DNA of 64,000 bases from Desulfatibacillum alkenivorans DSM 16219 (GTDB lineage Bacteria; Desulfobacterota; Desulfobacteria; Desulfobacterales; Desulfatibacillaceae). Positions within the stretch are counted from its first letter, which is position 1, and each line of letters opens with the position of its first letter. Shown here one piece after another: positions 8,961 through 18,436 of the stretch. The DNA lies in contig NZ_FQZU01000012.1 of the NCBI RefSeq assembly GCF_900142135.1, positions 1 to 64,000 on the forward strand, read 5' to 3'. The notes beneath the pieces were generated by a model. That model was not told the DNA's origin, did not search any database, and saw only the letters and a list, made by a program, of their open reading frames with translations. A program made the position numbers and the translations under genes.

Positions 8961-10346
8961 ATGAAGGTTTTGTTTCAAACGGTAATCATATTGATTGCTT
9001 GGGTGAGCTGCGCCTATGCGGCCCCGTTTCGGCTGCCTATCCCGGATGGAATCAGCATCCATGCCTATGCAATGAGCGATTCCTATATTTTTGCGGGAGC
9101 GCCCGGAGCAACAGTAGGTGAGAACGCTAACCAGGGAGCCGTCCTTGTTTATGAAAGAACGGGAGACAATACCTGGGAGCACACCACAACCATTCACGCT
9201 TCCGATGGCGACCAAAGCGATTATTTCGGATATTCGGTGGCCTATAACGGGTCCGGAACATTGATCGTGGGCGCTTATGGCGCCGAGTACGAAGGCTATA
9301 ATCGCGGCGCCATTTACAAGTTTAACCTTTCCGGCGGACACTGGGGCTCCGGAACCAAATACGGCAATGAGAATTGTAATAGAAAATTTGGGCTCTCTCT
9401 TGACTGTTTTCAGGACACAATCATCGTAGGCGCCCCGCAACATTACGACGGAGGTTATGTGGGCATGGTCACCATCATGGACATGTCCAACGGGGACATC
9501 CTGAGGCAGCACACAGGAACGCCCTCGACCGTCTCGGGTCATACCGGCTCCCGGCTAGGGACGGATGTGGGCATTTATGGAAGGTATGCGGTCGCCTCCG
9601 CTCCCGGAGACAGGAATAGCGGCTCCAGAGAAGGACGCATATGGGTCTTTGATGAAGAGATTGAGGATCTCGCCGGAAATCCGTTCGGGGTTAAACAATA
9701 CCTTGAGAATCCCGTCAGCACGTCGGAGTATCTTTATTTTGGACGAAAAGTGGCCCTTTCCCACGTGACGCGAGACCTTCTGGTCGGCGATTGCGACGAA
9801 AGCAGCGTGGCGGATTATGCCGGGGTTGTTCACCATTTTTACCTGAATCCCATAAGTGGAAACTGGGAGTTGCTGGAAACCTATAGGGGCGAAGCAAGTC
9901 CGGGTTATGCTTTTGGAGCGGCCATCGCAATATCCGGAGATACCGCTTTAATCGGAGCGCCGGGATACTGGAATCTGCCATATATGGGAGCTGTATACAG
10001 ATACAAACATGGAAGCGCCTGGTCCTACAAGGACATGCTTGTCGACGTGACCGGGACGGCCAATCCAGGCTTCGGCGGGGGGAATATTTGCATTTCCGAC
10101 GATTATTACCTGATTGACGAGATTGTATGTAAAAAAACCGATGACATGTCGCTCCATTTTGTTTCGCCAGGCGACGTCAACGACAGCGGCGCGGTCAACC
10201 TGATAGACGCCGTGCTTGCGCTTCAGGCCCTGGCCGGGATGGAGACGGCCGGGGAGGTCTACGCCGCGGCGGATTTCAACGACGACGGCAAGATCGGCTT
10301 GGCCGAGGTGATGTATATCCTCCAGGCTATTCGCACTGGCAAATAG
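8961..10346 (+). CDS. Exported FG-GAP beta-propeller protein with dockerin-like C-terminus
   Basis: 461 residues with a signal peptide (MKVLFQTVIILIAWVSCAYA). The body contains repeated FG-GAP-type blades such as FGYSVAYNGSGTLIVGAYG and FGAAIAISGDTALIGAPG, predicting an integrin-alpha-like beta-propeller. The C-terminal ~60 residues carry two calcium-loop motifs (DVNDSGAVNLID, DFNDDGKIGLAE), as in dockerins and like the end of the glycine-rich protein at 503-4255. It is likely secreted or surface-bound and calcium-dependent. The start has a GGGAG site upstream. Confidence 0.8.
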   Translation: MKVLFQTVIILIAWVSCAYAAPFRLPIPDGISIHAYAMSDSYIFAGAPGATVGENANQGAVLVYERTGDNTWEHTTTIHASDGDQSDYFGYSVAYNGSGTLIVGAYGAEYEGYNRGAIYKFNLSGGHWGSGTKYGNENCNRKFGLSLDCFQDTIIVGAPQHYDGGYVGMVTIMDMSNGDILRQHTGTPSTVSGHTGSRLGTDVGIYGRYAVASAPGDRNSGSREGRIWVFDEEIEDLAGNPFGVKQYLENPVSTSEYLYFGRKVALSHVTRDLLVGDCDESSVADYAGVVHHFYLNPISGNWELLETYRGEASPGYAFGAAIAISGDTALIGAPGYWNLPYMGAVYRYKHGSAWSYKDMLVDVTGTANPGFGGGNICISDDYYLIDEIVCKKTDDMSLHFVSPGDVNDSGAVNLIDAVLALQALAGMETAGEVYAAADFNDDGKIGLAEVMYILQAIRTGK

Positions 10347-10360
10347 CCTGCAAAACAATT

Positions 10361-10710
10361 CCATTTGCCGTGTAATGGCAGGCCCCGCACCTGCCATGGA
10401 CGCGCTTTGCGCGGCCCGCAAGGCATTGCATGCCGCGGCTGCCGGTTGACGGCGGAGGCGGGTTATAATGTTGGCGACGGCGCCGGATTAAAATATCGGC
10501 GCCCCTTGGGGTCGCGTAGTTTCAGGGCTTGCCCTGCAAAGACGCGCCTGGCGCGCCCCCCAAAGCACAGCAAGCTGTGCGACTACATTGCGCCATTATT
10601 CCACGAAGTCTGAATTCTGACCCATATCCATGGGTAGCCCTGGCAGAGCGGCATCCTGCCAGGGCCGCGAAGCGGCATGTTGCTCGGCCGGTTATAATTT
10701 AAAGCTCCTC
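10361..10710. repeat. Intergenic mosaic of palindromic modules (copy 1)
   Basis: The 515-base gap between the FG-GAP gene and the oxidoreductase terminator has no credible gene. It holds a patchwork of GC-rich palindromes: GGACGCGCTTTGCGCGGCCC (10398-10417), GGCATTGCATGCCGC (10422-10436) and a 23-base block around CAGGGCTTGCCCTG (10515-10537). A CCTGGC/GCCAGG hairpin lies near 10649-10672. The first three recur, in a different order, at 30790-31080. Confidence 0.7.
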
Positions 10711-10796
10711 TTTGGTTGGGCGAACGGATGGCCTTTTTATAAGGAAACAGGCTGTATGCTATGAATTTCCGCCCCCCCCAGGTCCATGCCTAATAA

Positions 10797-10838
10797 AAAA
10801 GGGGAAGAAGCCTTTTTGTCCCGGCTTCTTCCCCTTTT
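10797..10838 (-). terminator. Terminator of the 2-oxoacid oxidoreductase operon
   Basis: A perfect 16-bp stem (10797-10812 with 10823-10838, core GGGGAAGAAGCC) has a 10-base loop. On the minus strand it is followed by TTTTTTATTA. It lies 23 bases after the stop of the last operon gene. The T run at 10835-10838 could also allow weak plus-strand termination. Confidence 0.9.
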
Positions 10839-10861
10839 GGGATCAATCTGTCTTACGGCTA

Positions 10862-11400
10862 TCAGGACACGTAGGATGCGCCTTTGTCGATGGCCGCCAT
10901 GTTGGTTTCCAAGAGGGCGGGGTTCTTTTCTTTCATCATGTGGGAAAGATAGTCTTCCACGCTCTTGCGTTCCACGCAGCCGGTGAGCTGGAGCAAAGCG
11001 CCTACGCCCACCATATTGGCGGCCTTGACGTTGCCGATTTCCTCGGCGATTTTGGTCAAGGGGACCGGAGCCAGCTTGATTTTATCCTTGTTCTCCGGGT
11101 CGCCGCACAGGTCGGAATTGGTGATGATGAGGCCGCCGTCCTTGGTGTCCTTGGCGAACTTGTCCAAAGAGGGCTGGTTCAGAGCCACCAGCACGTCCAT
11201 CTTGGTGAAGATGGGGGAGCCCACGGGCTTATCCGAGACCACCACCATGACGTTGGCCGTGCCGCCGCGCATTTCAGGGCCGTAGGAAGGCAGCCAGGTT
11301 ACAAACTTGCCTTCGGCCATGCCGGCTTCGGCCACCAGCTTGCCGATCAGGAGTGCGCCTTGTCCGCCGAATCCCGCGCAAAGAATTCTTGTGGTCGCCA

Positions 11401-11401
<1 letters not shown>
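10862..11401 (-). CDS. 2-oxoacid:ferredoxin oxidoreductase, gamma subunit
   Basis: 179 residues of the pyruvate/2-ketoisovalerate ferredoxin oxidoreductase catalytic gamma family, starting with the glycine-rich GFGGQGALLIGKLVAEA. It is the last of four genes in the order ferredoxin-alpha-beta-gamma. Its ATG overlaps the beta stop codon by one base (TAATG), so translation is coupled. In the complex it helps form the CoA/thiamine-diphosphate active-site assembly. Confidence 0.88.
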
Positions 11402-12164
<763 letters not shown>

Positions 12165-12168
<4 letters not shown>

Positions 12169-13223
12169 GATATTTTCTCCCTGATTAAAGAAACAATCTC
12201 TTCGGGAGTGAAAACCACGCCCCCGGCCTTGCCGATGAATTCCACCGGACATTCGCCGCAGACCGCCAGCTTCACGTCTTCCACCATCTGGCCCATGCTG
12301 AGCTCGATGGTAATGACCTTTTCCTTGCCCTTGGCCGCTTCCGCCACCGCGTCGTAGGGATAGGGCCACAGTGTGATGGGGCGGATCAAGGCCAGTTCCA
12401 CGCCTTCTTCCTTCAGGGCGTCCACGGCGGACTTGGCCACGCGGGCGGCCGTGCCGTGGGCCACGATCAGGTATTTGGCGCCGGAGTCCATGTTATAGGT
12501 CTCAAAACGGGTTTCGTTTTTCTTGATCTCCTCGTAGACCTTAAACAGGGTTTCCGTTTTTTCCTGAAGCACGTACGGGTCAATGTACAGGGAGTTGATG
12601 ATGTGCCGGTCATCCGGAGTTCTCCGTGCGCCCAAAGCCCATTCCGAGGGATCCTTTTGGGGAGGATAAGCGTCCGGAAACTCCACGGGCTCCATCATCT
12701 GGCCCAGCATGCCGTCGCCCAGGATCATGACCGGAGTCAGGTACTTTTCGGCGATCTCAAAGGCCATGGGGGCCATGTCGGCGAATTCCTGGACCGTGGA
12801 CGGGCTCAGCACCGGCGTATAATAATCGCCGTGTCCGCCGCCGCGGGTGGCCTGAAAATAATCGCACTGCATGGGCGCGATGTTGCCCAGGCCCGGGCCT
12901 CCACGGGTTACGTTCACGATGACTGCGGGAAGCCTGGAAGCCGCAATGTAAGAGATGCCCTCTTGTTTGAGGGAAATGCCGGGGGAGGAGGAGGAGGTCA
13001 TAACCCGCACTCCACATGCAGCGGCGCCAAGCACCATGTTGATTGCCGCCACTTCGCTCTCGGCCTGCAAAAAGGTGCCGTCAACCAGAGGCATCTTTTT
13101 GGCCATGTATTCGATCAATTCACTTTGGGGGGTGATGGGGTATGCGAAATAGTGGCGGCATCCGGCCAGTATGGCGGCCTCAGCCACTGCCTCGTTCCCC
13201 TTCATCAGAACCTTTTTGCCCAT
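12165..13223 (-). CDS. vorB: 2-oxoacid:ferredoxin oxidoreductase, alpha subunit (VorB-like)
   Basis: 352 residues from ATG 13223. The start is set by GAGGAG ten bases upstream; the earlier TTG at 13232 would sit on that ribosome site. The pyrimidine-binding domain (YPITPQSELIEYMA), TSSSSPGISLKQEG and the C-terminal transketolase-like domain match alpha subunits of the VorB/KorA type. Which 2-oxoacid it prefers cannot be read from sequence; VorB-like (2-oxoisovalerate) is my best match. It acts in amino-acid or CoA-thioester metabolism with reduced ferredoxin. Confidence 0.85.
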
Positions 13224-13244
13224 TTTCGTCAAACTCCTCGCCAG

Positions 13245-13448
13245 CTATTTTTCTATGGTGATGGCCCCGTCAGGGCAGGTCACGTAACAAAGGGTGCAGG
13301 CGTTGCACTTGTCCTGATCCACGCAAACGGCGGGATGGTATCCCGCATCGTTCAGGTGTGAGGCAAGTTCAATGATCTTCTTGGGGCAGGCTTCGATGCA
13401 TAAGCCGCATCCTTTGCAATAGAACTCGTTAACAGTCATCCTCGCCAT
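13245..13448 (-). CDS. 2x[4Fe-4S] ferredoxin subunit of the 2-oxoacid oxidoreductase
   Basis: 67 residues with two complete cluster motifs, CKGCGLCIEACP and CNACTLCYVTCP. It is the first gene of the four-subunit operon, with AGGAG eight bases before the ATG. It passes electrons from the catalytic core to soluble ferredoxin. The intergenic gap to the alpha gene is 21 bases. Confidence 0.92.
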   Translation of the reverse strand: MARMTVNEFYCKGCGLCIEACPKKIIELASHLNDAGYHPAVCVDQDKCNACTLCYVTCPDGAITIEK

Positions 13449-13599
13449 CTAAAAATCTCCTAGCCTTCGGTCCGAATGTCGCACTTCATTTTAAAGTGAA
13501 GCGTCTCTCGGAATCAGCGCAGCAAGCTGCGGGGTATTTACCCACTCAAGAATAAAATAATTGCGCCGGGGGCTCCGTGCTTGCGTTTCGACGTGCGTC

Positions 13600-14301
13600 T
13601 TAACACCGGTAGGCCTTGCGGCATCCGGGCTCCCATGGCTTTTTCATAAACTTCTTCAGCACCACCAATTCTGCGTCCAGGGCCGAGGCGTCCACGTTGT
13701 CCAGATGGTCTTCCAGCACGCAGACCCTTGTAAACTTTGCATTCAGAGCCCCTGCAGCCTCCCTGGCCGCGGCAATTCCTTCCACGACCACGTCGGTGTC
13801 GGTGAACTCCATCAGGTGGGAGTTGGCCACGAGTTCTGTGATTTGCAGTCCCGAAGCCCTCTGAATCATGGCCGCCATGTTCAGAACTTTTTCCAAATCT
13901 TCCGTTTCCGGCCGCCGGGTGTTCACGATCAGGGCCATGCTGTAAGCCCTGGCCATGATATCCTGGGAAAACCGGCCCAATACCCGGGCGCCCATGGGGT
14001 CTCCCCCAACGTCCAGGATGACCGTCCGGTCCGTGCGCTTGACCGCCCCTTTTACACGGGGCGAAAGCATGGGCAAATCCGCATGGGTGAAAGCCCCTTC
14101 AGGCGCCACCACTTCAATGCCCAGACTGCTGAATTGGTCCCGTACGTCCCGGCTGCGAAAATAAGGATTGACCACGTCCAGATCCACCAAAGTGGTGGGC
14201 GCGCCGCCCTGATTCTTTTCTACAGCAAGGTTTACAGCGTATTCCGTCTTGCCGCTGCCATACGAACCTGTTATTATCAGCAAATCCTGGCTATTTTCCA
14301 T
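13600..14301 (-). CDS. P-loop ATPase linked to the oxidoreductase operon
   Basis: 233 residues from ATG 14301 (MENSQDLLIITGSYGSGKTE), preceded by GGGAG; the longer frame to 14361 is unlikely. It has the Walker A motif GSYGSGKTE at residues 12-20, VDLDVVNPYFRSRD after strand 2, and a Walker-B-like VILDVGGDPMGA. It resembles SIMIBI/MinD-like or CobQ/CobB-like NTPases. It lies about 150 bases upstream of the ferredoxin subunit gene on the same strand. A role in complex assembly or cofactor insertion is only an inference. Confidence 0.65.
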   Translation of the reverse strand: MENSQDLLIITGSYGSGKTEYAVNLAVEKNQGGAPTTLVDLDVVNPYFRSRDVRDQFSSLGIEVVAPEGAFTHADLPMLSPRVKGAVKRTDRTVILDVGGDPMGARVLGRFSQDIMARAYSMALIVNTRRPETEDLEKVLNMAAMIQRASGLQITELVANSHLMEFTDTDVVVEGIAAAREAAGALNAKFTRVCVLEDHLDNVDASALDAELVVLKKFMKKPWEPGCRKAYRC

Positions 14302-14503
14302 AGAACTTCTCCCGGCCTCGCCCGCCCCGGTCGGCGAGCGTTTGTGGCACGTAAAGTGCACCAGTTTTTAGTCTTAGGACCTTGTTGTCAAGCTTTTTGT
14401 GCGCCGGCTTTTCTTCGGCCGGTTGAAAACTTGCCTTAAGATCTTAATATTTTAACTTATATGAATGATTTGCAGGCCTTTGGCAGGCGTGCAAGCCCCC
14501 TGT

Positions 14504-14532
14504 CCGAAATTTGTCAAAGCGTCAAATTTCGG
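14504..14532 (+). promoter_or_regulatory. Perfect inverted repeat upstream of pckA (candidate operator)
   Basis: CCGAAATTTG (14504-14513) and CAAATTTCGG (14523-14532) are perfect complements separated by 9 bases. They sit 46 bases before the pckA start, with no T tract after them, so they look more like an operator or leader hairpin than a terminator. The gap 14302-14577 separates two divergent genes. Confidence 0.5.
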
Positions 14533-14577
14533 TGTTTGATAATGACGAACAATTCCCCTTTCCAAGGAGGTTGAACA

Positions 14578-16167
14578 ATGTCCCCGGAAGAAAAACGCAA
14601 ACAGGATCTGAAAGCCCTGGGCCTGAAAAACCTGGGACAAGTTTATTGGAACCTATCCACCCCCGGCCTTTACGAAGAATCCATTAAACGGCGCGAAGGC
14701 GTCATGGCCCACCTGGGGCCCATTGTGGTCCGCACTGGCCAGCACACCGGCCGCTCCCCCCACGACAAGTTTATGGTCCGGGAACCGTCCAGCCAGGACC
14801 AACTCTGGTGGGGCGACGTAAACAAAGGGCTTTCCGAGGAAAAATTCAATATCCTGCTGCATCGCCTCATGGCCTACGTCCAGGGCAAGGACCTTTTCGT
14901 CCAGGACTGCTACGCCGGCCAGGACCCGGAATTCCGGGTTCCTATAAGGGTAATCACGGAAACGGCCTGGCACAACCTGTTCGCCCGAAATCTTTTTGTG
15001 CAGGTCAAGGACCAGGACGAAATGGAGTCCCATTATCCGGAGTTCACCATTCTTAACGTCCCCCGGTTCCAGGCCGTGCCCGAACTGGACGGGACCTACT
15101 CCGAGGCCTTTATCATCGTCAACCTGGGCCGGAAACTCATCCTCATCGGAGGGACCGCCTATGCGGGTGAAATCAAAAAGTCGGTCTTCACCCTCATGAA
15201 TTACCTGCTGCCCCAAAAGGAAGTGCTTTCCATGCATTGCTCCGTGAACGTGGGCCAGGACGGCGACGCAGCCGTGTTTTTCGGATTGTCAGGGACCGGC
15301 AAGACCACCCTCTCCGCCGACCCGGAGCGCGCCCTCATCGGCGACGACGAGCACGGCTGGAGCGACCGGGGCCTGTTTAATTTCGAGGGAGGGTGCTACG
15401 CCAAGGTCATCCGGTTATCCAAAACCGCGGAGCCGGAAATCTACGAATGCACCCGCAAATTCGGAACCATCCTGGAAAACGTGGGAATCAACCTGCGCAC
15501 CCGGCGCGTAGACCTGGACGACGACAGCCTGACGGAAAACACCCGGGCGGCCTACCCCATCGCCCACATTCCCAGCGCCATGCGCGAGGGCGTGTGCGGA
15601 CACCCCAAGAATGTGGTCATGCTCACCTGCGACGCCTTCGGCGTCATGCCTCCCCTGGCCAGGCTGACCGCCGCCCAGGCCGAATACCACTTTTTGTCCG
15701 GCTACACCGCCAAGGTGGCGGGCACGGAAGCCGGAGTGAATGAGCCCAAAGCCACCTTCAGCACCTGCTTCGGCGCCCCCTTTATGGCCTTGGAGCCCCA
15801 TGTATACGCCGATCTTTTGCGGAAAAAGGTTCTGAAGCACGAGGTCAAATGCTGGCTTTTGAACACGGGGTGGGCCGGCGAGCCCGCCTCGAAGGCCGGC
15901 CGGATTTCCATCAAGTACAGCCGGGCTTTGGTCAAGGCCGCCCTCACCGGCGCTCTGGACAACGTGGAATACCGCAAGGATCCCCTGTTTAATTTCGAGG
16001 TTCCGGTTTCCTGCCCCGGAGTTCCCGGGGAAATTCTGAATCCCAGAAATCAGGCCAAGGACCCTGCGGAATACGACCAAAGAGCCCAAAAGCTGGCCCA
16101 GGATTTTAAAAAGAATTTCGAGCAGTTCGCCGCCAAGGTGCCCGACGAAGTCAAAAACGTTTTGTAA
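14578..16167 (+). CDS. pckA: Phosphoenolpyruvate carboxykinase (ATP)
   Basis: 529 residues, the usual length for the ATP-dependent enzyme. The kinase P-loop GLSGTGKTTLS is near residue 236, the metal/substrate region RALIGDDEHGW follows, and TGQHTGRSPHDKF near residue 42 is typical of the family. It converts oxaloacetate and ATP to phosphoenolpyruvate and CO2 in gluconeogenesis. A strong AAGGAGG site lies before the ATG. It has its own terminator and an inverted repeat upstream, so it is probably a regulated single-gene unit. Confidence 0.96.
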   Translation: MSPEEKRKQDLKALGLKNLGQVYWNLSTPGLYEESIKRREGVMAHLGPIVVRTGQHTGRSPHDKFMVREPSSQDQLWWGDVNKGLSEEKFNILLHRLMAYVQGKDLFVQDCYAGQDPEFRVPIRVITETAWHNLFARNLFVQVKDQDEMESHYPEFTILNVPRFQAVPELDGTYSEAFIIVNLGRKLILIGGTAYAGEIKKSVFTLMNYLLPQKEVLSMHCSVNVGQDGDAAVFFGLSGTGKTTLSADPERALIGDDEHGWSDRGLFNFEGGCYAKVIRLSKTAEPEIYECTRKFGTILENVGINLRTRRVDLDDDSLTENTRAAYPIAHIPSAMREGVCGHPKNVVMLTCDAFGVMPPLARLTAAQAEYHFLSGYTAKVAGTEAGVNEPKATFSTCFGAPFMALEPHVYADLLRKKVLKHEVKCWLLNTGWAGEPASKAGRISIKYSRALVKAALTGALDNVEYRKDPLFNFEVPVSCPGVPGEILNPRNQAKDPAEYDQRAQKLAQDFKKNFEQFAAKVPDEVKNVL

Positions 16168-16182
16168 CCAGTCAACAACAGG

Positions 16183-16214
16183 AGGGTCTTCTGCGCAAAG
16201 GAGGCCCTTTTTTT
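16183..16214 (+). terminator. Rho-independent terminator of pckA
   Basis: AGGGTCTTCT (16183-16192) pairs with AGGAGGCCCT (16199-16208), with three G-U pairs and a 6-base loop. Seven T residues follow directly (16208-16214). It starts 16 bases after the pckA stop. Confidence 0.8.
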
Positions 16215-16337
16215 CATGATTTCAGTCTTCCCACATCAGTCGTCAGGGATGAGAGGCAATGGGGATTTCGTCACCGGAATTGGAAAACAAAGTCAATTAC
16301 CCTGGATTTAAAACGTGGTTTAGCTGGTCAGCAACGC

Positions 16338-16478
16338 CTAATGTTTCTCGTCATCTTGGCAGGCGCATTCATGGTTCAGCACGTCCATTCTGAAGGAGGC
16401 ATAGCCCTTTGTCAGCGCTAAAAACGCCCCCACAACCAAACCGACGCCAGTGCCAAATAGGGCTTTGGTTAAAACCAT
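16338..16478 (-). CDS. 46-residue putative single-span membrane protein
   Basis: A short frame with a strong GGAGGG ribosome site just before ATG 16478. It has a hydrophobic segment LFGTGVGLVVGAFLALTKG at residues 7-25 and ends in a small Cys- and Asp-rich tail (NHECACQDDEKH). It lies 34 bases downstream of the acyltransferase-like gene on the same strand, so it may be cotranscribed. I do not recognise a family. The ribosome site and sensible topology argue it is real; conservation is untested. Confidence 0.5.
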   Translation of the reverse strand: MVLTKALFGTGVGLVVGAFLALTKGYASFRMDVLNHECACQDDEKH

Positions 16479-16512
16479 CTCCCTCCGCAATATCCCCGCC
16501 CCTGAAAACAAA

Positions 16513-17373
16513 CTATTTTTTCACCTTCTTCTTCCCGTTTTTCGACGCCAGCAACTTGGCTTCCCGGTGCTGCAAGTCTTCGGTCATGAGGTTCAACTGG
16601 GTGCGGATTTTCGCCACTTCCAGGCCGATCAGCAATTTTCTTTCCTTGGCCGAGGCCGCTTCCAACTCCGCTTTTTTAAGCGAGGGGCGATATTTTTTCG
16701 CCAGCATGGCGTACCGGTCGATTCTCCGCACCGGCCCGATGGGAATATTCACCCCCCTGAGCCCGCCGGGTATGGGCAGAGTCCAGCCAAAGGGCAGGTT
16801 GGCCTGGAAGTTCCAGGCGTCGCCGCCCTGGTGGGCGATGAGCACCAGCTTGGCCTGGGACAGGACGGCGGCCGCCACCATGCCCGCGTTGTCGTACGGC
16901 CCCACGTAATCTTCCCATTGAAAGTTGCAGTAAATGCCTTCGGGCGCCGTGCCCGTGACCTGAATCCGGCCGTCGTTCAGGCGCTCGACCAGCCCTGGCA
17001 GGTCGTAGACCTTGGTGGGCACGCCCAGCCTGCCGAAAATGGCCTTCATGCCCGGAACCCGCATGAACAGGGGGTGAGGGTAGAAGCTGCCCACAATATC
17101 CCCCAGGCCGTTGTCCAGAAAATACTTGCCCACGATGAACATAATGGGCGCCGGCGCCCATTGGGGGCCGTGGGCGGAAATGATGACCAGAGGCTTTTCC
17201 TTTTCCGGCAAAAGAGTTTTCGGATTGTATATTTTGTATTCCTTGACCGCAAATTGGAGAAACAAATTGATAATGGACTCGGCGTCTTTGACTACTATGC
17301 CTTCCCCGATTGTCGCTTCTTCGTCCATTTTTTCTTCCATCAGCAAGTCATTTTCTTTGATAACAGCAGGCAA
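16513..17373 (-). CDS. Divergent lysophospholipid-acyltransferase-like protein
   Basis: 286 residues. The pattern IISAHGPQWAPAPIMF near residue 66 resembles the HX4D block of PlsC-type acyltransferases but lacks the exact His-X4-Asp. TGTAPEGIYCNF near residue 140 resembles the PEG motif that binds the glycerol phosphate. The C-terminal ~60 residues are a charged, likely helical region ending in a Lys-rich tail. It is probably a membrane-associated acyltransferase on the inner leaflet, though the missing catalytic residue keeps this tentative. An alternative is a non-catalytic relative. Confidence 0.45.
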   Translation of the reverse strand: MPAVIKENDLLMEEKMDEEATIGEGIVVKDAESIINLFLQFAVKEYKIYNPKTLLPEKEKPLVIISAHGPQWAPAPIMFIVGKYFLDNGLGDIVGSFYPHPLFMRVPGMKAIFGRLGVPTKVYDLPGLVERLNDGRIQVTGTAPEGIYCNFQWEDYVGPYDNAGMVAAAVLSQAKLVLIAHQGGDAWNFQANLPFGWTLPIPGGLRGVNIPIGPVRRIDRYAMLAKKYRPSLKKAELEAASAKERKLLIGLEVAKIRTQLNLMTEDLQHREAKLLASKNGKKKVKK

Positions 17374-17665
17374 TCTGATTCCCTCCTTGTGGTAAATCGC
17401 CCCATCCGGGCGGTATTGAAATCAGATTACCACAGCCCGGCGTTTTTCTCCATGTTAAAAGGCAATAAGCCCTCCCCAACCGATGAAAATTTGTCCCGGA
17501 ACATAGTTCAAGCAAGGCCTGCTCCTCAAAATTGATTGACAGACAAGCCTTCTGCTGGTAGGTTTCTCACCGCCCGGTAAAAGCCTTGCCATGCCTACCG
17601 CGGCCGCTCACGCCAAATTACTTATTCTGCATAAATGCATCACGTTATTTTTTTATGGGGGGATC

Positions 17666-18436
17666 ATGAGCCAGGGAAAAAATATCGTCACAGAACCCTT
17701 TACGTCGCCTGTCAAATTTTTATTGGGAACCTGCGCCGCCTATGCAGTAACCTGGATTTTCAGCCTGTATTATCTGGCGGGACAGGTGGAGGGCGGCATG
17801 GAAGCTCTGACGGCCAATCCTTTTGACATTCGCGTAACCCTGATGTTCATCACGGTTTTCGGCTGCGTGATCGGCGTGGCCACCGGCCTGCTTTCCGCCA
17901 GGACCAAGGGGAAAAATTTCGCCGGCACGGTCACGGACGGATTTCTGGCCGGCCTGGCCGGGGTGGCGGGCGCCTGGATAAACTGGCTTTGGGCTTTTAT
18001 GTTGGTGATATGGACGATCATCATGGCGCTGCCCGTGGCCTTTAAAGCCGTTTCCTCCTCCCAATGGCCGGGAGCCAAAGCCTTTTTCGCCTTTTTCAGC
18101 AGCGGGCCCTTCAATGCAGGCGTTCTTTCCTATTCCCACGCCTTCGCCGTCGTGTGGGTCGGCGGGGCCGTCATGGCCGTGGTGTTCATCTTTTTATTCC
18201 ACCACACCCTGTACGATGGGTTCAATCCCGTGTTCAGCAAACCGACCCTGCCCGCCGTTCTGGGCATTGTGACGCTCACGGGCGTTTTGGCCGTCTTCAT
18301 CCCCCAATTTGGAATCACGCTTATGGGGATGCTTTTGGCCGGCAGCATTTCAGTGGGGCCGCTTTTGTGCATCCACGACTGCCTGTGGAGCGGCAACGGC
18401 CAGCCCGTGGTCATAGAAGAACCGGTTGAGGTTTAA
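17666..18436 (+). CDS. Multi-pass membrane protein of unknown function
   Basis: 256 residues from ATG 17666 (MSQGKNIVTEP), preceded by GGGGGGAT; the frame is open from 17591. It has about six hydrophobic segments, the first LLGTCAAYAVTWIFSLYYLAG and the last GITLMGMLLAGSISVGPLLC. I recognise no domain. Its stop overlaps the end of the converging glycosyltransferase gene by four bases. Confidence 0.65.
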   Translation: MSQGKNIVTEPFTSPVKFLLGTCAAYAVTWIFSLYYLAGQVEGGMEALTANPFDIRVTLMFITVFGCVIGVATGLLSARTKGKNFAGTVTDGFLAGLAGVAGAWINWLWAFMLVIWTIIMALPVAFKAVSSSQWPGAKAFFAFFSSGPFNAGVLSYSHAFAVVWVGGAVMAVVFIFLFHHTLYDGFNPVFSKPTLPAVLGIVTLTGVLAVFIPQFGITLMGMLLAGSISVGPLLCIHDCLWSGNGQPVVIEEPVEV

